Assembly: GCA_949775045.1 (NCBI GenBank)
Contig: OX459105.1
Location: 4,064,556-4,128,555 of the forward strand
Origin: Metridium senile
Lineage: Eukaryota > Cnidaria > Anthozoa > Actiniaria > Metridiidae
Length of the DNA stretch: 64,000 nucleotides
Reading direction: 5' to 3'
This document shows, piece by piece, positions 11,261 through 23,700 of the stretch. Under the pieces are notes generated by a model. The model saw nothing but the letters and a program-made list of their open reading frames with translations, did not search any database and had not been told where the DNA came from. Positions within the stretch are counted from its first letter, which is position 1. Every line of letters begins with the position of its first letter. Made by a program: the position numbers and the translations under genes.

Positions 11261-11509
11261 TAGAATTAGAATCCAATAGAATAACTCGGTATGAAGAGAG
11301 AAAGATAGATGGAATCATCTCTAAAAGGTTTTAAATTTCGCTTATTTTTATTTGTTTGTATATATGATATTTTATTTCATGCATAAAGTATTTGCTCTCA
11401 ATGTATATTACATTTTAATGTAATCAATATTAATTAATAAACAATTATGGATTAATGAATTAAAAAATTTATATAATCTTGACTTTTTTATTGAGAATCT
11501 AAATGTTTA

Positions 11510-11790
11510 TATAATATACTGTACAAAATTACTGGATTCTGATTGAACGAGAGGAGTACAATTAAATCGTGAATTGTACTCTGCAGAGTGACCAATTAGT
11601 TTTTCAGTATTTTATAAATAAAAAATCTTTCCGTACAATTTGTAATTAATAGATACTTGTGATGTTTTGAAAGTTATCAAATTGGACTAAAAGGCTTGTC
11701 CAATTTTGAAAACTTTCAAAACATCACCTATTAATTATAAATTGTACTCAAGATTGTGCGATTTCCCATACAAATTAATCACGTAGTTTT
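11510..11790 (+). mobile_element. Palindromic MITE (same family as 29150-29400)
   Basis: ATATACTGTACAAAATTACT begins it; inner arms GTGATGTTTTGAAAGTTATC and AACTTTCAAAACATCACCTA pair. The same terminal sequence on the opposite strand occurs at 29270-29395 and 50660-50790. Confidence 0.55.
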
Positions 11791-11899
11791 TTATATTAAA
11801 AAAATATGGATAAATAATAGAAATTATAGAATTAGATAGAATAAATGACAAAATAAAGACAGTCAATCACAATACAAATAGAAATTAAAAAATACTGAG

Positions 11900-12410
11900 T
11901 GATCTTGCAGTCCGTTTTGGGGTTCCTGTGTTGCCAAATATGGGAAATCCCAGTGTTGGGGAATCCCCGGATTTGTGGGCTTCCTGTGTACTTACAATAT
12001 GCTCGACTAATAAAAAGTGATTGTTTTGCTTTGTTCATTAATTTTGGATACTACAATTTATATATTCGCTATAAATTTTTACTACTGACTATTATTATCA
12101 TTTGAAAAGTATGTTGAGAATTGCTAGCCTGCGGTGAGGTCGGTCTGCGGACTATCGTGTCAGGATAAAAACACGAGTGACGTCATTGTGTTGGGAAGCA
12201 TTGCATTCGGGTTATTTCCAGGTGGGTTATTTTATTGTGTTTCCTCTACAAAATAGGTCAAAAAAAGTGACTAAAAGACTTCTAGAATCTTAAACTGAAT
12301 GTAAAAAGGTAAGAATATATTGTATTATTGTCCGATAAGTGTCTTTTTAAGCTAATTTTAATTTAATAGAATATCGAGAAACTATCATAAAGTTTCGATC
12401 ATGAGTTAAA
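11900..12410 (+). repeat. Dispersed repeat, direct copy at 38634-39110
   Basis: GGGGTTCCTGTGTTGCCAAA ... GGGCTTCCTGTGTACTTACA ... ATATATTCGCTATAAATTTT ... GCGGACTATCGTGTCAGGAT is shared almost base for base with 38.63-39.1 kb, and its middle part is found inverted at 36541-36670. Confidence 0.65.
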
Positions 12411-12424
12411 CTTCTTGAGTTACT

Positions 12425-13930
12425 GAAGCGTTCCTATCGAGGTTGGAAGGCTCGAATTATTCTTCCAAACTTGATTTTAAATTTGTTTTGAAATTTGCAT
12501 AAATGAATCGAATCTTGTAAGTTTCAAAATGCAGACTTCAACCTTCAACCGATAATGGTCCCGAAATTATCACGATCTGTGGTCAATAAATTATGCTATT
12601 TGTAAATAGAATACTTTAGGTAATATGTACAATATGAGCGTCGAAGACGAGCCGTTGTATATCGGATACAGATCGGACGCGAATATTGTATAGAACTTAT
12701 GAAAGTCCAACGTTAGTTCTTTCATATTTTACTAAAATTGTCAAGATAAATGTAAATCTGGCCGAGAAAATTCAAGTTGAAACTTATGCAAATCAGGACG
12801 AAATCTGTATGAGATTTACAGAACTTGTCACGGCATTGAGTTCTTTTGTAAAATTCTCATTAATTATTCATGAATTTTATAATAAGTATTTATGCACTAG
12901 TTAAAGTAAACACCCCCACCCCCAAACCGGGGACCTGCATTTTCTATATATAGCTCAATTAGCACTCTTTATGTACAAAATTGCATTTTGTGTTTCACAG
13001 ATATATTGTTTACACTTTTATAAAATAAAAATAAAATTATCTTTAGATAAGTATATAATTTATAATATAAGACAGAACACTTATTTCACGACGTTTCGAT
13101 GTCGCTGACATCATTTTCAGGTGAGGTTTATTCAATAAATTTGAATATTACATTGAGATGAATTATCCTCTTGGGATCAATATGCGTAACAAATTATTAA
13201 ACAAATACTTTGGCACGTAAGGAGTCTGATTGTGTTGAAGAACATGCTTAAATATATTTGTTCAAGCGTTATAGAGTAATAATATTAAATCGTTCTTTGC
13301 CATTTGCATTTTATACATCATATAAAAAGAAATATTCTGCAAAAAAGCATTGAATGGAACATATTTACCTTGTTTTTTAGCGATTCATCATTGCATAAAG
13401 TTTTGTATGACTGACCTTGCTGTTCAACAAATCTATGGGGGGGGGGGGGGGGGTCTTGACTTTCATATAGAGGCACAGGAAACCCAAGCTCTCTTTAAAG
13501 TGATTTTTCGTTTCCAGTCCTTTTCCTAAGAGAATGTTTAGTTTCCAGGCATATTCTTAATACTCGAACCAATCCCGACCCAATGCCCCACTATATTAAC
13601 ACACTAGTAAAATATTCACTCTATCCCCACCCCCTTGGGCACCATTGCTTGTCAAATGTGATCCCAAGCCCCACATTGCCCCCACCCTGTCCTCGGTTGG
13701 GGGGGGGGGGGGGGGGGGTTACTTTGACTAGTGCATTATAACAATATTTCTGTAAGCAGACTAGGTTTGGCAAGTTTCCATTGTCCAAAAAAAACATTGA
13801 AAGAAATGTTTTGATTTGAGGCGCGGTTTTTGAAACTTACACTTATGCAAATTTGAAAACAAATTTAAAATCAAGTTAGGAAGAATAAATCGAGCCTTCC
13901 AACCTCGATAGGAATGCTTCTGTCGGTTTG
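12425..13930 (+). repeat. Inverted pair of about 90 bp enclosing 1.3 kb
   Basis: TATCGAGGTTGGAAGGCTCG at 12437 is mirrored by CGAGCCTTCCAACCTCGATA at 13893, with homology continuing about 90 bases. Between them are a dispersed repeat (12634-12890), AT-rich sequence and two poly-G runs (about 13438-13453 and 13699-13718). May be the remains of one large element; no ORF of substance. Confidence 0.45.
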
Positions 13931-14834
13931 GCTGTAGTAAGCTTACAGCACGAGGCGCAAAAGTAAGACCACTTTTAACATATTCGCATACCACAGACTT
14001 TATGCTGCGAAACGAGTTTTCACATGCCTTATTCGGTAAAATCAGACAACTTCACATCAAATGTGTCTGTTTAAAGTACAAACTCCCGTGCATAGAATAT
14101 TTTCCTTTTTTTCCCTTTATTTTACTTTTGCACCTCGTGCTGTAATAACTTTTATTATCCAACTAGTCATAGACGAGTAATAATATCGCAGGAGTAGGAC
14201 TGGATCGAGTAAAAATATCCAGCGATATTTTTACTCATCTATCTAAGCCCTCAAGTAAAACAATATTTTGCTTTATAAAAGAACAAAAACCTTTTGATCG
14301 TTAACTTGCATTTTGACTCGCCCAGAGGCTCGTCAAAATACAGCGTTTCACTCGTAAAATATCCAGCCATATTACACATCAAACTGTCTAGTAATAAGAT
14401 ATATATATTGTCGATATTCTTTAAATTCATCAATTTTGGTTAAATGCTACAATTTGAACTTTAATTCAAAGTTATTCCTTAGCAGTTTTAGCCTTTAACT
14501 GTTTCATACAATTTAGATTTAGTCATTGGCAGTATTTCGTTTCTTTTTGAATTCAGCTACAACGAAATGCAATCGATAATTGTGTGTATAATGCACCTAT
14601 CAGCGGCTTTTCCCGTTGGCTGACCAGCAGGTTTGTAAAATTCATAAATAATGTTGATTATTTTCCCACAGGGGTGGGGAAGTTGTCCTTTTCAAAGTCC
14701 CCTGGTTGAGGCATTCAGTAACCTACTACAATCTCCCTCATTTTGGTTGAAACCAGTTTGGAGTTAGCTCATCAAATTTTATTCACACAGAAATAATAAT
14801 AATAATAATAATAATTTATTATTATAAAAAACGC
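13931..14834 (+). other. Intergenic, no gene seen
   Basis: AT-rich sequence with no splice-bounded conserved exon. An AAT trinucleotide run at about 14793-14816 abuts the LINE fragment that follows. Confidence 0.4.
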
Positions 14835-15920
14835 ATGTCACAAAAAGTCTCAATGCATATACAAATAGGGGGAAACTCCATTTTTTATAAAGATTTCTCT
14901 GATTTGAATATCAACAATATTTTTGATTTATGTAATGAAAATGGTGAAATGCGATGGGAACATGCCAAGGAAAAAGGACTTCAAGATAAACATTTTATAA
15001 GGTGGGCTGGAATAATTCATGCAATTCCAGGGATATGGACAAAACAAATAAAAGGAGAAATGAACATTTTCAAGAAAAATACAGATAGCATAAAACTAGG
15101 TAAGAATACCTTTTCGCTAAGTAAAATAACAACTAAGCAACTGTACCAATTGTCTAAAGAAAAGTTTGAATCAGAAGAACCCTCTAGATTGGAAAGGTAT
15201 TTATAATAGAATATACAAAACCTCATTAGGCCAAACAAAGAAATATGTGTGTTTCCTGTCGCATGAGAAATATAATTGGGGTCGGTAGGTAGGATTTCTT
15301 TTTTTTTTACTGGAATACATCTATGCACATATTAGTGTTTGGTAAAGCAGCAAAAATCTGTTTCTCCTCCATGTGGTTGCATTTCCTAAATTTTAATGCC
15401 AGCACACTTGTTGTTGACGCCATTTCTAAAATGAATTACTAAAAATAAACTTCAACAAATCATTGTCGAAATGAATGAGCTTTTATAGGTACCCTGTGGT
15501 ACATTCGGGAATGGAAAAAAAAATATTAGGGTCGGCAAAAATCGGTGAGAAAATTAGGGTCGATCACGCAACAGGAAACACACATATTTTTGTTTGGCCT
15601 TAGACACATATTCACGTTCTTTTCAATACAAATTATTAAATAACATACTATATCTCAACCGTGATTTACATCGTTTTAAAATTATTGAATATTCCTCTTG
15701 TTCTTTCTGCCACCTTTATCGTAATCAGAGACCTTTTCGTAATCAGAGATCATCTTGAAAAATTCAGAATATTTAACTTGCCAGAATCTAATTTATCTAA
15801 TATAATACTAGGGGTCGACAATACTGTTCTTAATTATATTATATTATGGTACAAAATATTTCTTTACAAGTCTAGAGAAAAAAGAAAAAACCTACTTTCC
15901 CTCTTTTTAAAAATGTTCTG
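14835..15920 (+). mobile_element. Tx1/L1-like LINE ORF2 C-terminal fragment, disrupted
   Basis: The open stretch 14835-15206 reads HIQIGGNSIFYKDFSDLNIN ... AIPGIWTKQIKG, the region after the reverse-transcriptase domain typical of Tx1/L1-clade ORF2. It resumes after a MITE at 15603 (DTYSRSFQYKLLNNILYLN, spanning the MITE site) and decays through stops, ending near SNLSNIILGVDN (about 15790-15920). Dead copy, 5' truncated. Confidence 0.65.
15229..15599 (+). mobile_element. MITE with 35-bp TIRs and TTA target duplication inside the LINE
   Basis: GGCCAAACAAAGAAATATGT then GTGTTTCCTG at the left mirrors CAGGAAACACACATATTTTT then GTTTGGCC at the right. TTA flanks both ends (15226-15228, 15600-15602), and removing the insert restores the LINE reading. 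A 3-bp TWA-type duplication fits the PIF/Harbinger group. Confidence 0.8.
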
Positions 15921-16249
15921 ATATACAACGAAAAAATTGAGTATAAAATGGCCAAATCAAAAGATATTGTTGCAAAACACCACAACAAATGGAATAAAAT
16001 TTTACTAGCATTAAAATGATATTTCTGAACGGCAGGACGCATGTTTTTTTTTTGATATAGATATTTTTTACAAGGCATATTTATCTAGTTTATTATAAAA
16101 TGACAATTTTTCTCTCTGTTTCTTTTTGTTTGTTTTTTATTGATTTCGTTATGTATACATTGTTCACTGTTTTATTTTGAAAACAATTTCATCACTCCCA
16201 GTAGAGCAACAAATCAATTAGTTTAAGATTCTTCTACTTGTCTTTAAGG

Positions 16250-16750
16250 CCATTAATGATATTGCACCAGCTTATATTGTTGATTTAATTTGTCCTTATG
16301 TTCCATCTCGTACTTTACGTTCATCTTCTAAGGGTTTGCTTGTAAGTGCCCAAGTTTAAATTACAGACACATGGCGCAAGAGCTTTTTCTGTCTGTGGGC
16401 CAGCTAGCTCTTTGGAACAGCCTTCCTCAGGAGTTAAGATCCTGTCCAAGTTTAGATTTATTTAAGAAAAATTGAAAACATTTTTGTTTATAGAAGCTTA
16501 CAATTAACTACATTATCAATAGGTATTGATATTATATATTATAGTTTTAAATTTTTAGATTTTTTTTTAAATTTTAAGATTTTTCAGATTATATTCTTAC
16601 TTATAATTATAGTTAAAAGTCTTTATCATTATCACATATTAATTTTTAAAATTTTAATTATATATTATATTGTATTTATTTGTTGTAAAGCGCTTTGCGC
16701 ATCCAATGTAAAAGCGCTATAGAAATAAAGTTATTATTAGTATTATTATT
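16250..16750 (+). mobile_element. CR1/L2-like LINE 3' end
   Basis: Conceptual reading with frame breaks: KAINDIAPAYIVDLICPYVP, SRTLRSSSKGLL, then LWNSLPQELRSCPSLDLFKK, the conserved C-terminus of CR1/L2/Rex-type ORF2. It ends in AAGCGCTTTGCGCATCCAAT ... AAGCGCTATAGAAATAAAGT then a TTA-type tail. Severely 5' truncated, non-functional. Confidence 0.7.
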
Positions 16751-17107
16751 ATTATCACAATCCATTACCCCAGCTTTTAACCACAAAACTAATGTCGCGA
16801 ATTTTCCCTGCACCAGAGGGAATAGCTGGATCCAATTCCTCCTATATTACCAACCCCCCTGGTCAGCCCATGGGTAGAGTTCAGTTTTAATTATTGCAAC
16901 TCCGCAACTTTAATTCAACACCACCAACTTTCAAGCATTGCAAGACAAGTTGCTGTGAAAATTGCACATTGTAACAGTGCCTGAACTGGGTATCCTAACT
17001 TGGCTCCCGCACAAGGTTGAGTTTATTTTGTGAAAAGAAATTCTGAGATCCTAAATTAGAATTATATATTACAACAATCACATGAACTCAATGTATTCTC
17101 ATTTCAG
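16751..17107 (+). other. Region 5' of gene 2's first visible exon
   Basis: No exon seen. It ends in a good acceptor (TTCTCATTTCAG at 17096-17107), which implies either an unseen upstream exon or a first exon using this ATG region. Confidence 0.35.
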
Positions 17108-17789
17108 ATTACTGGTATGACATACTTTGGCATACCCCAAAAAAGCCCTGATGGAACTGAAGGATATGCATCAGTAACCCTGACTCTTAAAAACCCAGAT
17201 GCTGAAATCAAAACTATTGCGTGTATTATTAAGAATGATCCCCAACTACAAGCAATGCAAAGTAAAAATCAAAGTGACTTATATGTAACAACACACAAGA
17301 ATACTAATTTTTTCCTATATTTTTATTGTACTGAACCATATTTGACAAATCGTTTAGTCGAAACTAAAATAGTAGCTCACCGCTTTACTAAGCCAAAAAA
17401 AGACAAAGTCTTTACAATTGAGAACAAAGAAGGCACAAAACCGTTTTTCGTGAGGGATAATCACGTGTTTTTGCCTGCATACCATAAAGAAATCAAAAAT
17501 GATTTCAAATTGTTTTTAGAAAATCATAGTAAAGAAGTCACTTTGATCAAAAATCTTTCAGTTGGAAATTATAGAGGAGTGCAAAACAGTAATGCAACAG
17601 TTAAATATTTTAGTTTTTCACTGCCAAGCAGGAATATTGATACATTGAATATCACAAAACCTGCTGACACTGTTTTGGTTGATGGTCCACTACTGTTTGA
17701 GAAAGCAAGGGGGAGATGGAGCCTGATTGGATGGTACAAGAATGCCCCAGAAGAAGACCAAATGACTGTTTTTATTTTAAAACCACAAG
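17108..17789 (+). CDS. Gene 2 exon: unrecognised 227-aa N-terminal domain
   Basis: A long open exon between TCATTTCAG and AAG|GTGAGA, phase 0 in, 1 out. First ATG is at 17117 (TGMTYFGIPQ). Beta-rich look with N/K-rich stretches; near the end VDGPLLFEKARGRWSLIGWY faintly recalls the last strands of a chymotrypsin-like fold, but no catalytic triad can be assigned, so I make no enzyme call. If no splice is made here, translation runs to a stop at 17843-17845. Confidence 0.65.
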
Positions 17790-20700
17790 GTGAGAAGAAT
17801 TTTAAGTTAAAATTACAACCACTATCATTGAAGTGCGACCCCTGAATTTTTATATCTTGTTTGAAAATTAAACTAGCATTTTGTTGACCTTCAATCAAAA
17901 TACTTGGGATAAATAGCTGAATTGAATACCAGTCAATCTAAAGGTAAATTTTATTCCCTTGTAGCAGTTAGACTACTTTTTCCACCACACTATGCAATAT
18001 GCCTGGCATGTTTGGTGGAAAAAGTATAGCCTCTGCTAGCAGAGATTTACCAAGATTTATCATTTGTTATTCAGTGATCAATCTATCTGGATCACTTTGT
18101 CCAACTCGTTCTTAGTACAGTCGAAGCTCCATTAAGCGGACACCCTTGGGAAACGAAAAAAGTGTCCGTAAGTAGAGCTGTCCGCCTAATAGGAAGGGTT
18201 CTTAAAACGGGTAAATAACGTAAAATAGTCTCGTTTTGCGCTTACAAAAGCATTTCTAAGGATCAATAATAGCAATTAAAGACAAAGAATAGTCTGGCTC
18301 AATGATTAAGCGATTTATTCAAATTATCAATATTTTAACAACTGTTCTAGTAGATAATTATGGTCTGGTATAACACAAGTCTAACACAAGATAAGAAATC
18401 TTACTCAATGGAAACTTTAACGTCTTTTTGCATCAATAAGAAAATTCATATCGTTTTCAGCTTTAGAACGACTATGTGAGACATTATGTGAAAACTTAAA
18501 AATATTTCGATGTTGAATTAACTTTATTCTATATTTCTATTTCGAGTGTCCGCTTAAGGGAGCTTGAAAACAATAGAAAAGGTCAATTGGGATTCCCTTA
18601 AGGTGTCCGCGTCCGCTTAAGAGAATGTCCGCTAAATGGAAAGTGTGAATACAGTGTATGGAAGAAAAAACGGGGTTTTGGAAAGCTGTCCGTAACTAGA
18701 ACTGTCCGCTTAGAGGAGCGTCCTCTAATGGAGCTTCGACTGTATGTTGATTGACGGCCAACAAAATGTCATTTTGCAGATGAGACAACAAGCTTTGCAC
18801 TTTAAAGATGACAGTTATCAACTTTGACAACTGATTCACTAGATATGAGCAACAAAAAATATTTATTAACTTTTGTAGAGCAGTTTATAAGATAGAAATA
18901 ATTTAAATTAATACAATTATTGATAGAGGTTTGCATTGTGTTTTGTATCTTTGTAACAGACACTAAAACTAAAAAATATTCAACAATCCAACTGCAACCA
19001 GATGACAGCATGTCTAACCAACCTCCTCCTAACACATCTGGATCTACTGGTCTATCTACAAGCACACAGCCAAACCCACCTGGATCTACTGGTCTATCTA
19101 CAAGCACCATTTCTAAGCCAAACCCACCTGGATCTACTGCGCCACCTACAAGCACCATTTCTCAGCCAAACCCACCTGGATCTACTGATCCACCGAGAAG
19201 TACCAATGCTCAGCCAAACCCACCTGGATCTATTGGTCTAGCTACAAGCACCATTTCTCAGCCAAACCCACCTGGATCTATTGGTCTACCTACAAGCACC
19301 ATTTCTCAGCCAAACCCACCTGGATCTACTGGTCTACCTACAAGCACCATTTCTCAGCCAAAACCACCTGGATCTACTGATCCACCGACAAGTACCAATG
19401 CTCAGCCAAACCCACCTGGATCTACTGGTCTACCTACAAGCACCATTTCTCAGCCAAACCCACCTGGATCTACTGATCCACCGACAAGTACCAATGCTCA
19501 GCCAAACCCACCTGGATCTATTGGTCTACCTACAAGCACCATTTCTCAGCCAAAACCACCTGGATCTACTGATCCACCGACAAGTACCAATGCTCAGCCA
19601 AACCCACCTGGATCTACTGGTCTACCTACAAGCACCATTTCTCAGCCAAACCCACCTGGATCTACTGGTCTATCTACAAGCACCATTTCTCAGCCAAACC
19701 CACCTGGATCTACTGGTCTACCTACAAGCACCATTTCTCAGCCAAACCCACCTGGATCTACTGATCCACCGACAAGTACCAATGCTCAGCCAAACCCACC
19801 TGGATCTATTGGTCTACCTACAAGCACCATTTCTCAGCCAAAACCACCTGGATCTACTGATCCACCGACAAGTACCAATGCTCAGCCAAACCCACCTGGA
19901 TCTACTGGTCTACCTACAAGCACCATTTCTCAGCCAAACCCACCTGGATCTACTGGTCTATCTACAAGCACCATTTCTCAGCCAAACCCACCTGGATCTA
20001 CTGGTCTACCTACAAGCACCATTTCTCAGCCAAAACCACCTGGATCTACTGATCCACCGACAAGTACCAATGCTCAGCCAAACCCACCTGGATCTACTGG
20101 TCTACCTACAAGCACCATTTCTCAGCCAAACCCACCTGGATCTACTGGTCTATCTACAAGCACCATTTCTCAGCCAAACCCACCTGGATCTACTGGTCTA
20201 CCTACAAGCACCATTTCTCAGCCAAACCCAAAAAATAAAGGTAATTAACCCTTTGTCTGGGCTTTTTTGACATTTTTTTCGAGTAGTACCTTTTGCCTCA
20301 TTTATAAACTCTGGAAATATTTTGAAATGAACAATAAAACTGCTATAATTATTGCATTCGGCTTTCATATGACATGAATAATTATATATGCAGATTCTTG
20401 AGTATAGTGTTATATCCACCTTGGCATTGGCTTCGGCAGATAACACCCTCCTTGCTATGCATAATTCTATTTATTTAGAAATACTTTTCACCTTAAACGG
20501 TGAATTACAGTATTATAGTAATATATATGCATGCATGTACACACAGGGAAAATAGTAAATTTGATACAAATATAGCTAATTATGAAGTGATTACAATTAA
20601 ACTACTACTATTAGACATGATACTATAAGTTATTATTATATTGTGTAATATTGTGTAATAGCACAAGGAAAATGAGTTATCAAATTTAATCTAACATATC

Positions 20701-23700
20701 TTCTAACAGCTGTATACTTGTCTTCCATGGCAACTTGCACACCACCACCATTATTAACTTTATCAGCAGCAACAACAACGGCAGCAGCATCATCATCATC
20801 ATTATCAACTGCAGCAATCTTTCATTATATTAGCTTAGTTATCATAATCATATATGTATGGTACATATCGATCATTGTTCATTGTACATGTTTATTTCAA
20901 AATTCATACTTGATCCCGTTTCTATTTATGTTATTTCTATTTAATGTTAGCTTTTTTTCGTCTCGTTTTTTCTATTCTATAATATTATGCTAACTAAAAA
21001 CACATTGACCATAATATATATAAAATTACTTATGTAAGCTATCTATCTTGGTTAGACAGCAATGGTTATTATAGGTAGCCTGCAACTTATCGTCTGTTTA
21101 ATAACAAAAATTGTAAATTATGTATATATATCTAAGGTACTGAATAAACTTTTGTCATTTTTGTCATTGCCAGCAGTATTATCATCATACAGCAAAGAGG
21201 AAACAAACCATATCAGACTTAGCAATCTTCTTGTGGACATTGGGCGTCAAGTGTTTCAAGATGTCTTTGACAATATCCATCTACCTTCACCACTCAATAT
21301 TTTTCTTTCGTCTAATGAAAACGCTTTAAAGAAGCTCAGAGGAAATAGAATTATGAATCAAAAGCAATGGGATACATTATTCCCAGCCTCGGGTGCTGTT
21401 ACATCTGCTGAGTTTGACATTACATTACTTTTCCTGTTATTGAGGAACATTTGTAATCTGAAAGCTCCTGGAACTGGATGGGGTAGACCTCCTTTAGTAT
21501 CTGATCTTAGTATGGAAGCAGATTTATTACGAATTAAGACGTGTCGAAATGAGCACTATGCTCATACTACGGACTTTGCAATTCCTGATCACCAGTTTCA
21601 AAGAATTTGGGGTGACATTGAAGCAGCGTTGTTGAGACTTTGTGGATCTAAGTATCAGGTTCAGATTCAAAATTTGAAGTATAAAATGATAGATCCAGAA
21701 AGTGAAGAAAATTTTAAAGTTCAGCTGCAGTCTTGGGAGAGGGCAGACAAGAATACTCTAAATGCAGTACTTGAGGGTATGGAAATAACCAAATAGAAGA
21801 ACAATTTTTTGTAGTTTGATTGTCTGTCGGTCTGTCCAACCATCTGTCTGTTTGTCTGTATGTACAGGTATGTTTGTTTGTTTATTTGTCTGCTGGTTTT
21901 TATTCTTTCTTTTTGTTACTTTGTTTGTTTATTAATAAATAAATATAATAAATAAATCACTTTTTTAACGTCTCAATATATTTAGCCAGTGGCTAATTGG
22001 GGAGACTCACACTCACTACCTCTACGTTGAATATTTTAGTACACAACTCTGCTCATTTGTTTGCTTATTTGATTGATTGTTTGTTTGTTTTTTTATATTT
22101 TTTTGTTTGTTTGTGTGAAAGGCTAGTAACATATTGCTTGATGTTATTCTTATTACTAGTTCTGGATAAAACAGTTGAATTACAAAAGAATTATAACAAG
22201 GGTAAGTTTATTATAAGTAATATAGCATGGCTTGAGGTTGATTAGTGATTAAATGTCCCCGAAAGCCGAGGGAAGTTTATTGGAAATCCCAAGGCTGTAG
22301 GCTGAGGGACTTTTACTAAAACTTCCCGAGGCTGAGGGACATTTACATCACTAATCACCCAAAAAGGCATGCTATTAGATTGTAATATTATGATTACCGA
22401 GGAATATAGAACTACTGTTAGGAATTATATGTAACTTAGTTTTCATAAAAGCATAAATTATAAACTTTAACAAAGCAATGTTGATTTTCGGCATACTTTA
22501 AGAATAGTTGCCTTTGTTAAAGGAGACAATGTCGAATTGTACCATCATGCATTCATTATAGTTTGTTTGCATAAACATGCATGTCATACTATACTTCAAT
22601 GTAGTCAACGCGTGCGCATAGTTACTTAATGAGTCCCACAAGTGTTAGAGTATGGACTTGTGTGTAGTACAGGCTCCTTTCTTTTAAGAATTTCCAACTG
22701 GATCAAAGTGATTCAGGAATTGTCTTGGTAATTGCTATAATGAGGGAATATTGCTCATGATTAAATTCATGAGGGATATTTAGTCCAATCGTCCCTCATG
22801 AATATAATCATGAGGGATATTTAGACTAAATGTTCTTTATGATGTTAGACATTTAACATCATTGTCGAAACAATGGATACTAAATCATGATATTATTACA
22901 TGTATACATTAATTTAGTCAGAACAACTTAACATTATATGAGTAATATAATATGTTACTTTGTTAATATGTTTGATTTATTGCTTGTTTGTTTGTTTTTG
23001 TTTGTGTTAAAGTTATATTAAAGTTAGTAACATATTGCTTGATGTTATTCTTATAACTATTATTATTATTATTGTTAAGGATCGGCACAGACTCTGGATG
23101 CAATAGGTGTATTACAGGAGAAGGTTGACAAGGGTAAGAAATCAATTGACATTTAGGTAATTAAGTCAAAACAAAATTAAAATTATATGAGCAATATCAG
23201 GTTGGTGTTACGCTACTCTCTTTAATATCTATCTAATTAGATTAAAACATTTGATGACCATATCTATTGCCTTGGACAGTGTTCCTGAAAAAGTTGTATA
23301 CCTATCATTTCTTTCAGTCTTTGAATTTCTTATAATCTTTAACCCTCCTTGCTATGCATAATTCTATTTATTTAGAAATACTTTTCACCTTAAACGGTGA
23401 ATTACAGTATTATAGTAATATATATGCATGCATGTACACACAGGGAAAATAGTAAATTTGATACAAATATAGCTAATTATGAAGTGATTACAATTAAAAT
23501 ATAATGCTTTTCTTTGAATCGTTAATTACAAATACGAGCAAGAAAATGACAAAAAAGCGCATAATTTTGATGTTTTGTGAATGAATTTTGACTTGAAGAG
23601 CGCGCGCTACTGACGCCATCACACGATTCTTCAGTTTCGTCGATTGAGAAAGCCAGATTTTTTTACTTTCAGCTTAGAACCTTTCTTAATTCTCCGTCGT

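Noticed and set aside
17700..17760. Serine-protease-like C-terminus in gene 2's first exon
   Set aside because: GPLL..GRWSLIGWY recalls trypsin's GGPL...LVGI, but no GDSG serine, His or Asp motif can be placed.
19002..20270. Alternative-frame ORF of LVYLQAPFLSQTHLD repeats
   Set aside because: The other frame of the 48-bp repeat; a unit length divisible by three keeps it open automatically. The 18960-20239 frame has matching phases at both splice sites.
20710..20993. Possible extra gene 2 exon (MATCTPPPLLTLSAATTTAA...)
   Set aside because: Has a TTCTAACAG acceptor in phase 1, but I found no downstream donor in phase 1, and 20239 joins 21174 directly in phase. Left open as a low-probability alternative.
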